DNA of 64,000 bases from Deinococcus sedimenti (GTDB taxonomy: Bacteria > Deinococcota > Deinococci > Deinococcales > Deinococcaceae). The stretch covers positions 1,178,001-1,242,000 of the forward strand of contig NZ_BMQN01000001.1 of the NCBI RefSeq assembly GCF_014648135.1, read 5' to 3'. Below are positions 1-8,607 of this stretch, one piece after another. The position numbers were made by a program, and so were the translations under genes. Under the pieces are notes generated by a model. The model was given only the letters and a program-made list of their open reading frames with translations, made no database searches and was not told the origin of the DNA. Within the stretch, counting starts at the first letter, position 1, and every line of letters begins with the position of its first letter.

Positions 1-221
1 TCGAAACCCACGGCCCCGCTGGACCGGACCGGCAGCCCCGAGCCGAGGAGCGCGTCACGGACCGCCTCCCACGTCTGAAACTGCGTGGCGGGCGCGTTGG
101 GTACCCGCAGCCGGACGTGCCGGGCTCCCGTCAGGTCGCGGTACACGCCCAGCGGGACCACGCCGGGCGGCCAGCGCAGGTCTCGCAGGGGGCGAGCAGG
201 TCGCCCCCCCGCTAGGACCAC
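1..221 (-). CDS. Partial CDS of unknown function, possibly disrupted
   Basis: Reading the minus strand from a GTG at 221 gives an open frame running off the window edge, with the codon choice of the neighbours (strong G/C third positions). It reads as ordinary protein, for example LRDLRWPPGVVPLGVYRDL and then a stretch around VRDALLGSGLPVRSSG. Upstream (about 215-340) other minus-strand frames also look protein-like but are broken by a TAG at 213-215 and by shifts near a G/C homopolymer (204-210) and a CG run. So this is either a gene starting at 221 or the tail of a frameshifted longer gene. I do not recognise the family. A hairpin at 361-387 separates it from deoD upstream. Confidence 0.4.
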   Translation of the reverse strand, partial: MVLAGGRPARPLRDLRWPPGVVPLGVYRDLTGARHVRLRVPNAPATQFQTWEAVRDALLGSGLPVRSSGAVGF

Positions 222-360
222 TGCGGGCGCAGCAGGTGCAGGGCCATGCGCGCGCGCGTGCCCACCAGGGGCCGGGGGACACGGCGTGGCGCGGATACCG
301 GAAAGTCCAGCGGGGCATGCCCAACGCTACCGCCGTGCCCGGACCACTGAACACGCAGAT

Positions 361-387
361 GACCGGGCCGCGCGGGGCGGCCCGGTC
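361..387 (-). terminator. Hairpin terminator after deoD
   Basis: A perfect 10-bp stem (GACCGGGCCG / CGGCCCGGTC) with a 7-base loop lies 14 bases beyond the deoD stop codon. It has no clear T-run, as is common for GC-rich genomes. Confidence 0.6.
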
Positions 388-401
388 ACGGGAGGCTTGG
401 G

Positions 402-1109
402 TTACTCGCCGAGCGCGGCGTCGAGCGCGATCTCGATCATGGCGTTGAAGGTCAGCTGGCGCTCCTCGGCGGTGGTTTCCTCGCGGGTGACGAGGTGGTC
501 GCTGATGGTCAGGACGGTCAGGGCCTTCACGCCGTGTTTGGCGGCCAGGGTGTACAGCCCGGCGGCTTCCATCTCGACGGCCAGCACGCCGTAGTCCGCC
601 CAGATTTTGTACTGGTCGAAGTCGTCGTGGTAGAAGGTGTCGCTGCTCATGATGTTGCCGACGTGGGTGGTGTGGCCGCGTTCGCGGGCGATCTGGTAGG
701 CGCGCATCAGCAGGTCGAAGTCGGCGATGGGGGCGTAGTTCTTCGCGCCGAAGCGGATGTTGTTGATGTTGCTGTCCGTGCATGCGGCCTGCGCCAGGAC
801 GATGTCGCGCACGTGCACGTCCGCCTGGTAGCTGCCGGCGGTGCCGACGCGGATGAGGTTCTTGCAGCCGTACTGGGTGATGAGTTCGCTGACGTAGATC
901 ATGGAGCTGGCGATGCCCATGCCAGTGCCCTGCACGCTGACGCGCTTGCCCTTGTACGTGCCGGTGTAGCCGTGCATGCCGCGCACGGTGTTGTGCAGGA
1001 CGGGGTCGGTGAGGAACGTCTCGGCGATGTGCTTGGCGCGCAGCGGGTCGCCCGGGAGGAGGACGGTTTCGGCGATCTGGCCGGGTTCAGCGTTCAGGTG
1101 AATACTCAT
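402..1109 (-). CDS. deoD: Purine nucleoside phosphorylase DeoD
   Basis: 235 aa, the usual length of bacterial hexameric purine nucleoside phosphorylases, which split purine (deoxy)nucleosides with phosphate into base and (deoxy)ribose 1-phosphate in cytosolic purine salvage. Family blocks seen: [13 protein letters not shown] near residue 20, [16 protein letters not shown] near residue 65, the nucleoside-binding [11 protein letters not shown] near 180, and the catalytic Asp in TISDHLV near 205. The start at 1109 (MSIHLNAEP) is chosen over upstream codons because of family alignment and a -10 TAGGCT at 1118-1123, 8 bases before the ATG, with -35 TTCACA at 1141-1146 and a 17-bp spacer. Single-gene unit with its own terminator. 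Confidence 0.95.
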   Translation of the reverse strand: MSIHLNAEPGQIAETVLLPGDPLRAKHIAETFLTDPVLHNTVRGMHGYTGTYKGKRVSVQGTGMGIASSMIYVSELITQYGCKNLIRVGTAGSYQADVHVRDIVLAQAACTDSNINNIRFGAKNYAPIADFDLLMRAYQIARERGHTTHVGNIMSSDTFYHDDFDQYKIWADYGVLAVEMEAAGLYTLAAKHGVKALTVLTISDHLVTREETTAEERQLTFNAMIEIALDAALGE

Positions 1110-1117
1110 GACCCCTG

Positions 1118-1146
1118 AGCCTATCAAGTTCCGGCGCGGCTGTGAA
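1118..1146 (-). promoter_or_regulatory. deoD promoter (near-leaderless)
   Basis: -35 TTCACA (1141-1146), 17-bp spacer, -10 TAGGCT (1118-1123). The ATG begins 9 bases after the -10, so the transcript would have almost no 5' UTR. Confidence 0.6.
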
Positions 1147-1167
1147 TGTCCTGCGGGTTCAGCGGCC

Positions 1168-1235
1168 CGCCCTGCGGCGCAGCATGCCCGGTTTGTTCGA
1201 TTCAGAGGCATCGAGAGCGGCCCTTGATGCCTCTG
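1168..1235 (-). repeat. Partial copy of the hairpin repeat family
   Basis: The stretch up to 1202 (CTGCGGCGCAGC, then TCGATTCAGAGG) matches the arm of the full-length repeat at 27664-27821, and it ends in a perfect 10-bp inverted repeat, CAGAGGCATC (1203-1212) / GATGCCTCTG (1226-1235). The conserved 65-bp body is absent here. It lies just past the stop of the propeller gene and may serve as its terminator. Confidence 0.55.
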
Positions 1236-1244
1236 CGTGGGCGG

Positions 1245-3095
1245 TCAGCGCTGGAAGGTCAGGAGGGTGGCGGCGCTGTCCGTGCCGAACTGACCGCGCC
1301 CGACGAGCAGCTGCGTCCCCGCTGCGTTCCAGGTGAGGCCGCCGTCGTACATGGACAGTTTCGGGCTGCGGGCGACATCCTGTCCGTCACTGACGCGCAG
1401 GACCAGCACGTGCGGCAGCTCGCCGGAGGCGTTCACGGCGAGGTGCGTGCCGTCGGGGCTGAAGGCGAGGTCCTCCACCGAGCCGTCCAGCGTGACCTGC
1501 CGGTACGGGGTGGTGTCCTCTCCGCGGAACAGCCAGATCTGCTGCTCGCCGGCGCGGCGGACCGTGACGGCCAGGGTGCCGTCCGGGGCGCTGGCCAGGA
1601 GGGCGGGGGTGGCGTCCCGGGGGAACTGCGCCTGACTGATCAGTTCCCGGCTGGACGTGTCGATCCGCAGGGCGTGCCCTCCCTGCGTGATCAGGGCCAG
1701 CACCTTGCCCCCGGCACTTGCGGCGGCGTCCAGGAACGTGTCGTCCGGGTCGACGTCCAGGTCCTCCAGCGCTTCGATGGACAGGCCGAAGATTTTCCTG
1801 CCGGTGGCGTCGAACAGTTCGGCGTGCGATCCGGAGTTCACGATGGCCACCCTGCCGTCCGGGCTGGCGGTGAGGCGCTCGGCTTCGCTCAGGTCGATCT
1901 CGTACAGGTCGTCCGTGGTGTCGAAGCCCTGCGCGCCCAGCAGCGCCAGGTAGGGTTCGAAGTCCTGTTCGTCTTCCAGCACCCCGAAGCCTTCCCCGGC
2001 GGCGGACGCGATGGACAGCAGCCACGATTCGTCTTCGGTGACGACCTGCGGCGTGGCGGACAGGCGGTATCCCACGTCGGTCAGGGCGGCGACCGGGACG
2101 CCGTTCAGGTACCCGCTGTCGCTGACGCGAGCCGCGGGGAAATTCAGCCGGCGGGCGTCGTCCGGGCGGGTCAGGGTGGACAGGCGGGCGGGCCAGTTCC
2201 GGCTCAGGCCGATGACGGTCTTCCCGTCCGGCGCGATGATCAGGCGCGCGCCGGCAAAGTAGTCCACGGGAGTCTCGCCCTGTCCGGTCTGCACATTCCA
2301 CCGTTGGAGCTTCGTTCCCGATTTGGCGTACAGATCGGTGGGTGTGGCGAAGGCCAGCGCGGCACGCTCTCCGCTGAGGGTCACGGTCCGGTTCGCTCCC
2401 TGTCGCAGGATCAGCCCCTTGCGATCCTCGCAGCTGGCCGCTCCGGCGCTGCCGTCCGGGGCGATGACCAGGGCGTAGAGGGTCTTGCAGGGCAGCGCCT
2501 GGCCGAGCGGCTTCCACGCGACCGGGTCCCAGAGGGTGACGCGGCCCTTGCCGTCGGCAGCGACGGCGCGTTGACCGTCCCGGGACGTGACGATGTCGAG
2601 CACGCCTTCATTCAGTTGCCGGTCCGCGTCCGTCCGGGGGTTCCAGAGTACGGCGAGGTTCGCGTCGGTGGTGTCCAGCACGAGGATCACCTGACCGTCG
2701 GCGCGGAACTGCGCGGAGGTCGCGTTGAGGGTGTCGAAGGTGTTCAGGAGTGTTCCGTTGCTGAGCTGCCACGCGTACGCCACGCCGTTACTCAGTCCGA
2801 CCACGAGGTCAGCGGCGGGGCTGACGCTGACGGACGTGATGGTCTCGGTCGGGCCGCGCAGCGTCTGGGCGGCCCGGTCGGGCTGCGCGGCGTCCACGAT
2901 GGTGACGGTGTTGTCGGTCGCCACCGCGAACCGCCTGCCGTTCGGGAACCACACGGCGTCGTTCGCACTCGCGCCGTTCAGGCGGTACGACGCGGCGACC
3001 TTCAGGCTGGCGGCCTCCGCGGCGGCGGCGGTCAGGGCGAGGGTCAGGGTGGCGAGTTTCAGGGCCGTCAGGTGCGCGCGCCGGGGTCGGGTCAT
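1245..3095 (-). CDS. Secreted WD40-like beta-propeller protein
   Basis: 616 aa. N-terminal signal peptide: basic start (MTRPRRAH), hydrophobic run of about 18 residues, cleavage likely after AAAAEA. The rest is made of propeller-type blades with recurring signatures such as WFPNGRRFAVATD, VSVSPAADLVVGLSNG, AFSPDGTHLAVNASG and RLTASPDGRVAIVNSG, that is, repeated 'S-PDG' turns. This suggests a periplasmic or envelope propeller that binds a partner; no catalytic residues are apparent. -10 TACAGT at 3102-3107 lies 6 bases before the ATG (leaderless type). Specific function unknown. Confidence 0.8.
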   Translation of the reverse strand: MTRPRRAHLTALKLATLTLALTAAAAEAASLKVAASYRLNGASANDAVWFPNGRRFAVATDNTVTIVDAAQPDRAAQTLRGPTETITSVSVSPAADLVVGLSNGVAYAWQLSNGTLLNTFDTLNATSAQFRADGQVILVLDTTDANLAVLWNPRTDADRQLNEGVLDIVTSRDGQRAVAADGKGRVTLWDPVAWKPLGQALPCKTLYALVIAPDGSAGAASCEDRKGLILRQGANRTVTLSGERAALAFATPTDLYAKSGTKLQRWNVQTGQGETPVDYFAGARLIIAPDGKTVIGLSRNWPARLSTLTRPDDARRLNFPAARVSDSGYLNGVPVAALTDVGYRLSATPQVVTEDESWLLSIASAAGEGFGVLEDEQDFEPYLALLGAQGFDTTDDLYEIDLSEAERLTASPDGRVAIVNSGSHAELFDATGRKIFGLSIEALEDLDVDPDDTFLDAAASAGGKVLALITQGGHALRIDTSSRELISQAQFPRDATPALLASAPDGTLAVTVRRAGEQQIWLFRGEDTTPYRQVTLDGSVEDLAFSPDGTHLAVNASGELPHVLVLRVSDGQDVARSPKLSMYDGGLTWNAAGTQLLVGRGQFGTDSAATLLTFQR

Positions 3096-3153
3096 GCCTG
3101 CACTGTAGGAACGGGGCGGGACAGTTGTGGGGACAGTTCCGCACCCGCAGGGT

Positions 3154-4341
3154 TCAGGTGGAGCTGGTGAGGGCCTCGCGCAGGGCGCGAGTGAACGCAG
3201 GAACGTCCGGGGTGCTGCCCTGCGCGAGGTCGGGTCGCCCGCCTCCCTTGCCGCCGCTGGCGGTCAGCGCGGCGCGCAGCACGCCTCCGGCGTTCACGGC
3301 CGGGTGCGCGCTGCCGATGCCCACGCGACCCGCGTCGGTGACCGCCACGACGACCTCGCCGGGCGGGAGGTCCGTCAGGGCCGCCTGAAGTCCGGCCGGG
3401 TCCCCCAGCGTCACGACGCGCAGGGTGACGTCTCCATGCACTTCCGGGGTCGTGCGGTCGCGGGTGGAGCGGGCCAGCGTGGCGTGCAGCGCCTCGACCT
3501 GCGCGGTCAGCGCGGCGCGCTCGGCGGTCAGGGCGTCCACGCGGTCCGGCAGCCGCTCGACCGGCACGCTGAACCCCTGCGCCAGACGCCGCGCGTCGGC
3601 GTACACGCCGCCCAGGTACTCGGCGGCCTCCTCGCCCGCCATGAACGTCACGCGGGTCACGCCGCCCTTGATGCGTTCGGTGCGCAGGATCACGACCGGG
3701 GCGGCCATGCTGGCGCGCGGGACGTGCGTGCCGCCGCAGGCGCTCACGTCGAACGGCGTGCCGTCCGCGCGGCGGTAGATGACCAGCCGCGTGTCGCCCC
3801 GCACCTTCGACTCGCGCCGCAGGGGGTAGTGGGGCAGGTCAGCCTCCGGCACCACGGGCGTGTCCAGGGTCAGCTCCTCGCGCCCCATGACCTCGCGCAG
3901 CAGCGCCTCGGCGGCGCGGACGTGCGATTCGGCCGGGTCGCCGCTCAGGTCGATGGTGCACTCCGGGGCGTTCATGTTCACGGCGACCACCTCGAACACT
4001 GGATTCACCTGCACGAACGCCTGGGCGAGCAGGTGCTCGGCGCTGTGCCGCTGCATGTGCCGCCAGCGGCGGCCTTCGTCCACCTCGCCCTCAACGGCCT
4101 GCCCGACCGGGGGAAGCGCACCGTCCAGCGCGTGCCAGATCAGCCCGGTCGCCCTGTCCCGCCGACTGCCGGTCACGCGGGCTGCGCCGCCGTCCCAGCG
4201 GAGGGTGCCGGTGTCGGCCGCCTGCCCACCCGCGTCGGGGTACAGGGCGGTGGCGTCCAGCGCGATCTCGTGGTTCTGGACGTGCGTGACGGTCCCGGTG
4301 AAGGTCATCCGGGTGCTGTCGTGGTACAGGGGGCGGGTCAT
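3154..4341 (-). CDS. alaX: Alanyl-tRNA editing hydrolase, AlaX family (long form)
   Basis: 395 aa. Stand-alone homologue of the AlaRS editing domain, which hydrolyses Ser- or Gly-tRNA(Ala) made in error. Seen: the N-terminal small beta domain with ALYPDAGGQ, the zinc motif HMQRHSAEHLL (HxxxH) near residue 100, and the second zinc half with SACGGTH near residue 215. A C-terminal third ends in a glycine-rich stretch (SGGKGGGRPD) as in the DHHA1 domain of AlaRS, so this is the long AlaX-L class. The start MTRPLYHDS at 4341 is preferred: -10 TACCCT (4349-4354) is 7 bases upstream, giving a leaderless mRNA. Confidence 0.85.
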   Translation of the reverse strand: MTRPLYHDSTRMTFTGTVTHVQNHEIALDATALYPDAGGQAADTGTLRWDGGAARVTGSRRDRATGLIWHALDGALPPVGQAVEGEVDEGRRWRHMQRHSAEHLLAQAFVQVNPVFEVVAVNMNAPECTIDLSGDPAESHVRAAEALLREVMGREELTLDTPVVPEADLPHYPLRRESKVRGDTRLVIYRRADGTPFDVSACGGTHVPRASMAAPVVILRTERIKGGVTRVTFMAGEEAAEYLGGVYADARRLAQGFSVPVERLPDRVDALTAERAALTAQVEALHATLARSTRDRTTPEVHGDVTLRVVTLGDPAGLQAALTDLPPGEVVVAVTDAGRVGIGSAHPAVNAGGVLRAALTASGGKGGGRPDLAQGSTPDVPAFTRALREALTSST

Positions 4342-4501
4342 CCCGCTCAGGGTAACGCGGGACTTCAATTTCAGCCCAAGGTCGCGTGAAGTGCCCCATA
4401 AGAGCCGCTGAATCTTTCCTTTCGGCAGCGTCAGGCAGCGGCTTCTACACTGGATTCACTCAGTTGGGGCGGACGTTCGCCCTCATGCTCAGGAGGACCG
4501 T

Positions 4502-4696
4502 ATGTCGAACTTCGGAATCTACATGATCGGAATCATCGTCTTGATCGTGGCGCTGTTCATCGCCGGAAACGCCTTCGCGTGGCCCCAGACGTACACGCTG
4601 ATCGGCGCGGTCGTGCTGCTCGGCCTGGGGATTCTCGCCGGGGTGACCAGCACCAAGCGCCGCGACCCGCCCGCCGGTGACCCGCCCGTCCGCTGA
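4502..4696 (+). CDS. Small two-helix membrane protein
   Basis: 64 aa. Two hydrophobic segments (about residues 5-27 and 34-50) followed by a short basic, proline-rich tail (STKRRDPPAG). A strong Shine-Dalgarno AGGAGG sits 5-6 bases before the ATG, unlike the many leaderless genes here. No family recognised; probably an inner-membrane protein with the tail in the cytosol. It converges on the MFS gene with a shared hairpin between. Confidence 0.75.
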   Translation: MSNFGIYMIGIIVLIVALFIAGNAFAWPQTYTLIGAVVLLGLGILAGVTSTKRRDPPAGDPPVR

Positions 4697-4720
4697 TCCA
4701 CCCTGAATCCCCAGCAGTAG

Positions 4721-4747
4721 TCGCCCCGACCACTCCGGCCGGGGCGA
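4721..4747. terminator. Bidirectional terminator between convergent genes
   Basis: 8-bp stem TCGCCCCG (4721-4728) / CGGGGCGA (4740-4747) between the small membrane protein gene and the convergent MFS gene. Confidence 0.6.
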
Positions 4748-4764
4748 TTGCATGTGGGGAATGG

Positions 4765-6645
4765 TCAGATCTCGACGTGGGCGGGCTGGGGGCGTTCGCC
4801 CTTGGCGCGGCGGGGAATTTCCAGGTTCGGCATCATCAGGGTCGCCAGGAACGCGAGGGCAGCGACGATGATCGAGTAGCGGTAGATGGAGCTGATGGTG
4901 TCCGCGAACGCGACCTTCCCGGCTCGGGCGCTGGCGAGCGTGATCTTCTCGCCGTCGTTCACGCCGCTCAGCGCACCGGCCAGGACCTGCTCGCGGGCCG
5001 GGGCGGGCACGCCGCCCTGGGGGATGTTCGTGAACTGAGCCTGCGCGGGGGCGGGCAGCGACCTGATGAAGGGGTCGTTCTTGAGGGCCGTCACCGCCTG
5101 CGGATCGCCGGTCTCGATGGCGGCCGTGAGGTTCTTGCGCAGCGTGGCGAAGCGGGCCTGAATGTCCGCGGGTTTCTCGGGGGTGGCGTTGCGGTCGCCG
5201 GTGGGGGCGTTGCCGCTGCGGATGTCGTCGCTGATCTTCTGGAGGGTGGTGGCGACGGTGCCCTGGTTGCTGGCGGCCTGCGCGGCGAACTGCGTGGCGA
5301 GGTTGCTGCTGACCCCGGCGGTGAGGATCGCGCCGAAGATGGCGGTGCCGATGGTGCTGCCCATCTGCTGGAAGAACTGCCCGGCGCTGGTGGCCACGCC
5401 GATCTCCCAGGGCTTGACGGCCAGTTGCAGGGCGGTGGTGTACAGCGGCAGAGCGGGGCCGAGGCCCAGGCCCAGCAGCACCATGCGGAACACGACGCTG
5501 TTGTAGCTGCTGTCGGCGTTCAGGGTGCTCAGCGCGAAGAAGCCCAGCCCGGCGGTGATCAGGCCGATCAGCATGAGGGGCTTGTAGCGGCCCATGCGGC
5601 TGGCGATCTGGCCGCTGCCGATCGCGCCGATGATCAGGCCGACCGTCAGGGGAATGGTGGCGGTTCCGGCGGCGGTGGCGCTGACGCCCTGCACCTGCAC
5701 GAGGTACAGACTGAGGAACAGGATCGCGCCGAGGAACCCGGCGCCGATCATGAAGCGGGCCAGGGCGCCCCAGGCGAAGGTGGGGTTCCTGAACAGCGTG
5801 AGGGGCAGGATGGGGCTCTCGTGGCGGCTCTCGACGAACAGGAACGCGACGAGGCTGGCGGCGCTCAGGCCGAACAGGCCCAGGATCTGCGGGCTGGTCC
5901 AGGCGTAGTTGCCGTCGGCGCCCCAGGTGAGGGCCAGCAGGAGCGGCACGGTGAACACGAGGATCAGGAAGGCTCCCAGCCAGTCGACTTTGGCCTGCAG
6001 GCCGCTGGCGAGGCGGGGCATCTTGCTGGCGATGAACGCCAGGGCGATCAGGCCGATGGGCAGGTTCACGTAGAACACCCAGCGCCACGACACCTGGTCG
6101 GTCAGGAAGCCGCCCAGCAGCGGTCCGATGACGCTGCTCAGGCCGAACACGGCGCCGAACAGGCCCTGGTAGCGGGGGCGGTCGACGGGTTCGAACAGAT
6201 CGGCGATGATCGCGAACGCCACCGAGCCAAGAGCGGCGGCCCCGACGCCCTGCAGGCCGCGGAACACGACGAGCTGCATCATGCCGCCGCCGAACAGGTT
6301 GCCCAGGAAGGGCTCACCAGCCAGGCCGCACAGGGCGCTGCCGATCAGGAAGATCACGATGCCCAGCATCAGGATGGGTTTACGGCCGTACAGGTCCGAG
6401 AGCTTCCCGTAGATGGGCACCAGCGCGGTGTTCGTCAGGAGGTACGCGGTGGTCACCCACGAGTACAGGCTCAGGCCGTTGAGGTCCTGCGTGATGCGGG
6501 GCATGGCGGTGGACACGATGGTCTGGTCCAGCGCGCTGAGGAACAGGCCCAGCAGCACGCCGAAGAGGATCAGGCGTTTGGTGGGCAGGTCGAGGGTCTT
6601 GGCGTAGTCGATGCGCCCTTCGGGTTCGGCGGTGTGTGCGCTCAT
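4765..6645 (-). CDS. MFS multidrug efflux transporter, DHA2 (14-TM) family
   Basis: 626 aa drug:H+ antiporter. Family signatures: LDQTIVSTAMPRI in helix 1, GKLSDLYGRKP between helices 2 and 3 (motif A), and GPLLGGFL in helix 5 (antiporter motif C). A long polar insertion near the C-terminus (about residues 470-600) precedes the last helix, as in EmrB-like proteins. The ATG at 6645 overlaps the stop of the marR gene (ATGA), so the two are translated together and the regulator probably controls the pump. Substrate cannot be told from sequence. Confidence 0.88.
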   Translation of the reverse strand: MSAHTAEPEGRIDYAKTLDLPTKRLILFGVLLGLFLSALDQTIVSTAMPRITQDLNGLSLYSWVTTAYLLTNTALVPIYGKLSDLYGRKPILMLGIVIFLIGSALCGLAGEPFLGNLFGGGMMQLVVFRGLQGVGAAALGSVAFAIIADLFEPVDRPRYQGLFGAVFGLSSVIGPLLGGFLTDQVSWRWVFYVNLPIGLIALAFIASKMPRLASGLQAKVDWLGAFLILVFTVPLLLALTWGADGNYAWTSPQILGLFGLSAASLVAFLFVESRHESPILPLTLFRNPTFAWGALARFMIGAGFLGAILFLSLYLVQVQGVSATAAGTATIPLTVGLIIGAIGSGQIASRMGRYKPLMLIGLITAGLGFFALSTLNADSSYNSVVFRMVLLGLGLGPALPLYTTALQLAVKPWEIGVATSAGQFFQQMGSTIGTAIFGAILTAGVSSNLATQFAAQAASNQGTVATTLQKISDDIRSGNAPTGDRNATPEKPADIQARFATLRKNLTAAIETGDPQAVTALKNDPFIRSLPAPAQAQFTNIPQGGVPAPAREQVLAGALSGVNDGEKITLASARAGKVAFADTISSIYRYSIIVAALAFLATLMMPNLEIPRRAKGERPQPAHVEI

Positions 6646-7172
6646 GGGTGCTCCTGGCAGGAGTAGGTGGGTTCGAGTTCGTCCAGCACGCGCTGGAGGT
6701 GGAGGGTGGCGGCCTGGACGGTGTCCAGTTGCAGGGCCTGGAAGGCGGTGACGTACGCCTTGACGAATTCGCTGTCCATGCGGCCCACGATGTCGCGCCC
6801 GGCGTCGGTGAGGTCCACGAGTTTCTCGCGGCGGTTCTCGGGGTTCTCGGTGCGCTGCGCGAGGCCGCGTTTCACGAGGCGCTCGACGAGGTGACTGACG
6901 GCCGGGACGCTCAGGCGGGTCAGTTCGCTGAGCTGCGTGACGGTCATGGGGGCGCGGGCGCGCAGCTGGTGCATGGCGGTGATCTGCGAGAAGCTCAGGT
7001 CCCATTCGAGCAGTTCGTCCTGCATGCCCCGCATGACGCGACTGCTGATCAGCCGGTGCAGGCGTTTCATGGTCCGGCCGAAGGCTTCGGCGGCCTGCAC
7101 GTGTTCGGGGCTCAGCTGGGCGGGTCCGGTGTCGGCAGGGTCAGGAGGGGGTGGCTGTCCGGGAGGCATCAT
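6642..7172 (-). CDS. MarR-family transcriptional regulator of the adjacent efflux pump
   Basis: 176 aa. Winged helix: the stretch MTVTQLSELTRLSVPAVSHL (residues ~75-95) is the recognition-helix region and RRSKLVDLTDAG-like sequence (REKLVDLTDAGRDI) the wing; flanking helices form the dimer interface. It is a single-domain repressor, expected to release DNA on binding a phenolic or other small ligand. It overlaps the MFS gene by 4 bp. Upstream (7174-7237) are short palindromes suited to autoregulation. Confidence 0.88.
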   Translation of the reverse strand: MMPPGQPPPPDPADTGPAQLSPEHVQAAEAFGRTMKRLHRLISSRVMRGMQDELLEWDLSFSQITAMHQLRARAPMTVTQLSELTRLSVPAVSHLVERLVKRGLAQRTENPENRREKLVDLTDAGRDIVGRMDSEFVKAYVTAFQALQLDTVQAATLHLQRVLDELEPTYSCQEHP

Positions 7173-7173
7173 G

Positions 7174-7237
7174 CTTCGAAGGTTGCAACAGTCTCACTCT
7201 CAAGAAGGTGAAACGCCCCACATCTTTCGAAGGGTTG
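7174..7237. promoter_or_regulatory. Candidate MarR operator region
   Basis: Two adjacent perfect 8-bp palindromes, CTTCGAAG (7174-7181) and GTTGCAAC (7182-7189), sit directly before the marR start. The block TTCGAAGG-TTG recurs as TTCGAAGGGTTG at 7226-7237, about 51 bp (five helical turns) away. MarR repressors typically bind such short palindromes over their own promoter. Confidence 0.45.
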
Positions 7238-7320
7238 GCCATCTGGCCTACCCAACTGGAACGCCCGGCACAGAACGGCAGAGGCGGCCCGCCTCCGGAC
7301 CGCCCCTCTCCCCCTCCCTG

Positions 7321-8484
7321 TCAGCTTGGCTTCAGCGCGTTCCAGGCGGCCTGCACCGCCGCGCCACGCTCGACCGGCACGCCCAGCGCGTGGAAGGCGT
7401 CCTCCAGAATCCCGGCGATCGCCAGTGCGTCGTAGCGGTCCGCGTAGCCCATAGTGCTCACGCGGAACACCGTGTCCTCGTGCGGCGCCTGGCCCGGCAG
7501 GGCGCGCTGGCCCATCGCGGCCAGCTGGGCGGCCACCTGCCGCCCGGTGATCCCGGCGGGCGGCGTGAGGACCGCCACGGCCGGGCTGGTCCGCGGCGCC
7601 CAGGCAGGCGCGCCCAGCGCGGTCCCGGCGGCGATCAGCGCGTCGGTCTTGCGGCGCTGCTCGGCCCACAGGACGTCCAGCGGCACGCTCAGGAGGCGGT
7701 CCAGCGCCGTGCTCAGGGCGTAGATCAGGTTGATAGCCGGGGTCTGCGGGGTGTTCCCGGCCTTCTGCCCGGCCAGTTCGCGGGTCATGTCCAGGTAGAA
7801 GCCGCGTTCCGGGTTCTGGATCATGCGGGCCTGGACTTCCGGGCTGAACAGCACGAAGCCCAGCCCGGGGGGCGTGGCGGTGCCCTTCTGGCTGCCGGAC
7901 ACGATGACGTCCACGCCCCACGCGGCGGGGCGCAGTTCCGCCACCCCGTACGAGGTGATGCCGTCGGCGATGATGATCAGGTCCGGGTTCTGCGCCTTCG
8001 CGGCCCGCGCGATGGCTTCGAGGTCGTGCAGGGCGCCGGTGCTCGTCTCGCTGTGCGTGATGAGCAGCGTGTGCGCGTCCCGGGCGGCGTCGGCGACCTC
8101 CTGCGGGTCGAGGACCTCACCCCAGGGTTTCGATACGAGGGTGGTGTCGTACCCGAAGCGGCGGGCCATCTCGCCCCAGCGTTCGCTGAACTTCCCGGCC
8201 TGGGCGTTCACGACCTTCGCGCCGCCGGGCGTGGTGCTGACCAGCGCGCCCTCGAACGCGCCGGTGCCGCTGCTGGTGGTGATGACGGCGTCGTAGGGGT
8301 CGCCCAGCAGCCGCGTGAGTTTCTCGCGGGCTTCCATCAGCTTGGCGATCCCGGCCTGCGCGCGGTGGTGCATCTGCGGCTGCGCCAGTTCCGCCAGGAC
8401 GTTCGGCGCGACCTCGACGGGACCGGGCGCGATCAGGCGTTCGCGGTTCAGGGGCGTGTGGTCCGGGCGGGCAGCGTCGCTCAT
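7321..8484 (-). CDS. Class V aminotransferase (alanine-glyoxylate / serine-pyruvate type)
   Basis: 387 aa PLP enzyme of fold type I. Motifs: [12 protein letters not shown] at the N-terminus, [11 protein letters not shown] (phosphate-binding loop, ~71-81), [22 protein letters not shown] with the PLP-ring Asp (~173), and SGSQKG with the Schiff-base lysine at about K200. These fit the alanine-glyoxylate/serine-pyruvate subgroup. It may supply serine/glycine interconversion, but substrate is not fixed by sequence. Start 8484 (MSDAARPD) is supported by -10 TAAGAT at 8492-8497, 7 bases upstream (leaderless). Divergent from the CAP-domain gene. Confidence 0.85.
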   Translation of the reverse strand: MSDAARPDHTPLNRERLIAPGPVEVAPNVLAELAQPQMHHRAQAGIAKLMEAREKLTRLLGDPYDAVITTSSGTGAFEGALVSTTPGGAKVVNAQAGKFSERWGEMARRFGYDTTLVSKPWGEVLDPQEVADAARDAHTLLITHSETSTGALHDLEAIARAAKAQNPDLIIIADGITSYGVAELRPAAWGVDVIVSGSQKGTATPPGLGFVLFSPEVQARMIQNPERGFYLDMTRELAGQKAGNTPQTPAINLIYALSTALDRLLSVPLDVLWAEQRRKTDALIAAGTALGAPAWAPRTSPAVAVLTPPAGITGRQVAAQLAAMGQRALPGQAPHEDTVFRVSTMGYADRYDALAIAGILEDAFHALGVPVERGAAVQAAWNALKPS

Positions 8485-8542
8485 GCCCTGCATCTTAGGG
8501 GCCGCCCAGTGCGGCTGCGGCTGGCCTGTGCATTCAGCCGTG

Positions 8543-8592
8543 AGAAAATCCACGGTTCATGGGCAACGTGTGAGGACAGTGTGGGATTTTCT
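8543..8592. repeat. 9-bp inverted repeat in a divergent intergenic region
   Basis: AGAAAATCC (8543-8551) is repeated inverted as GGATTTTCT (8584-8592), centres about four helical turns apart, between the divergent aminotransferase and CAP-domain genes. It could be a paired operator; no regulator can be assigned. Confidence 0.35.
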
Positions 8593-8607
8593 TGATGAAA
8601 TAGGGCC

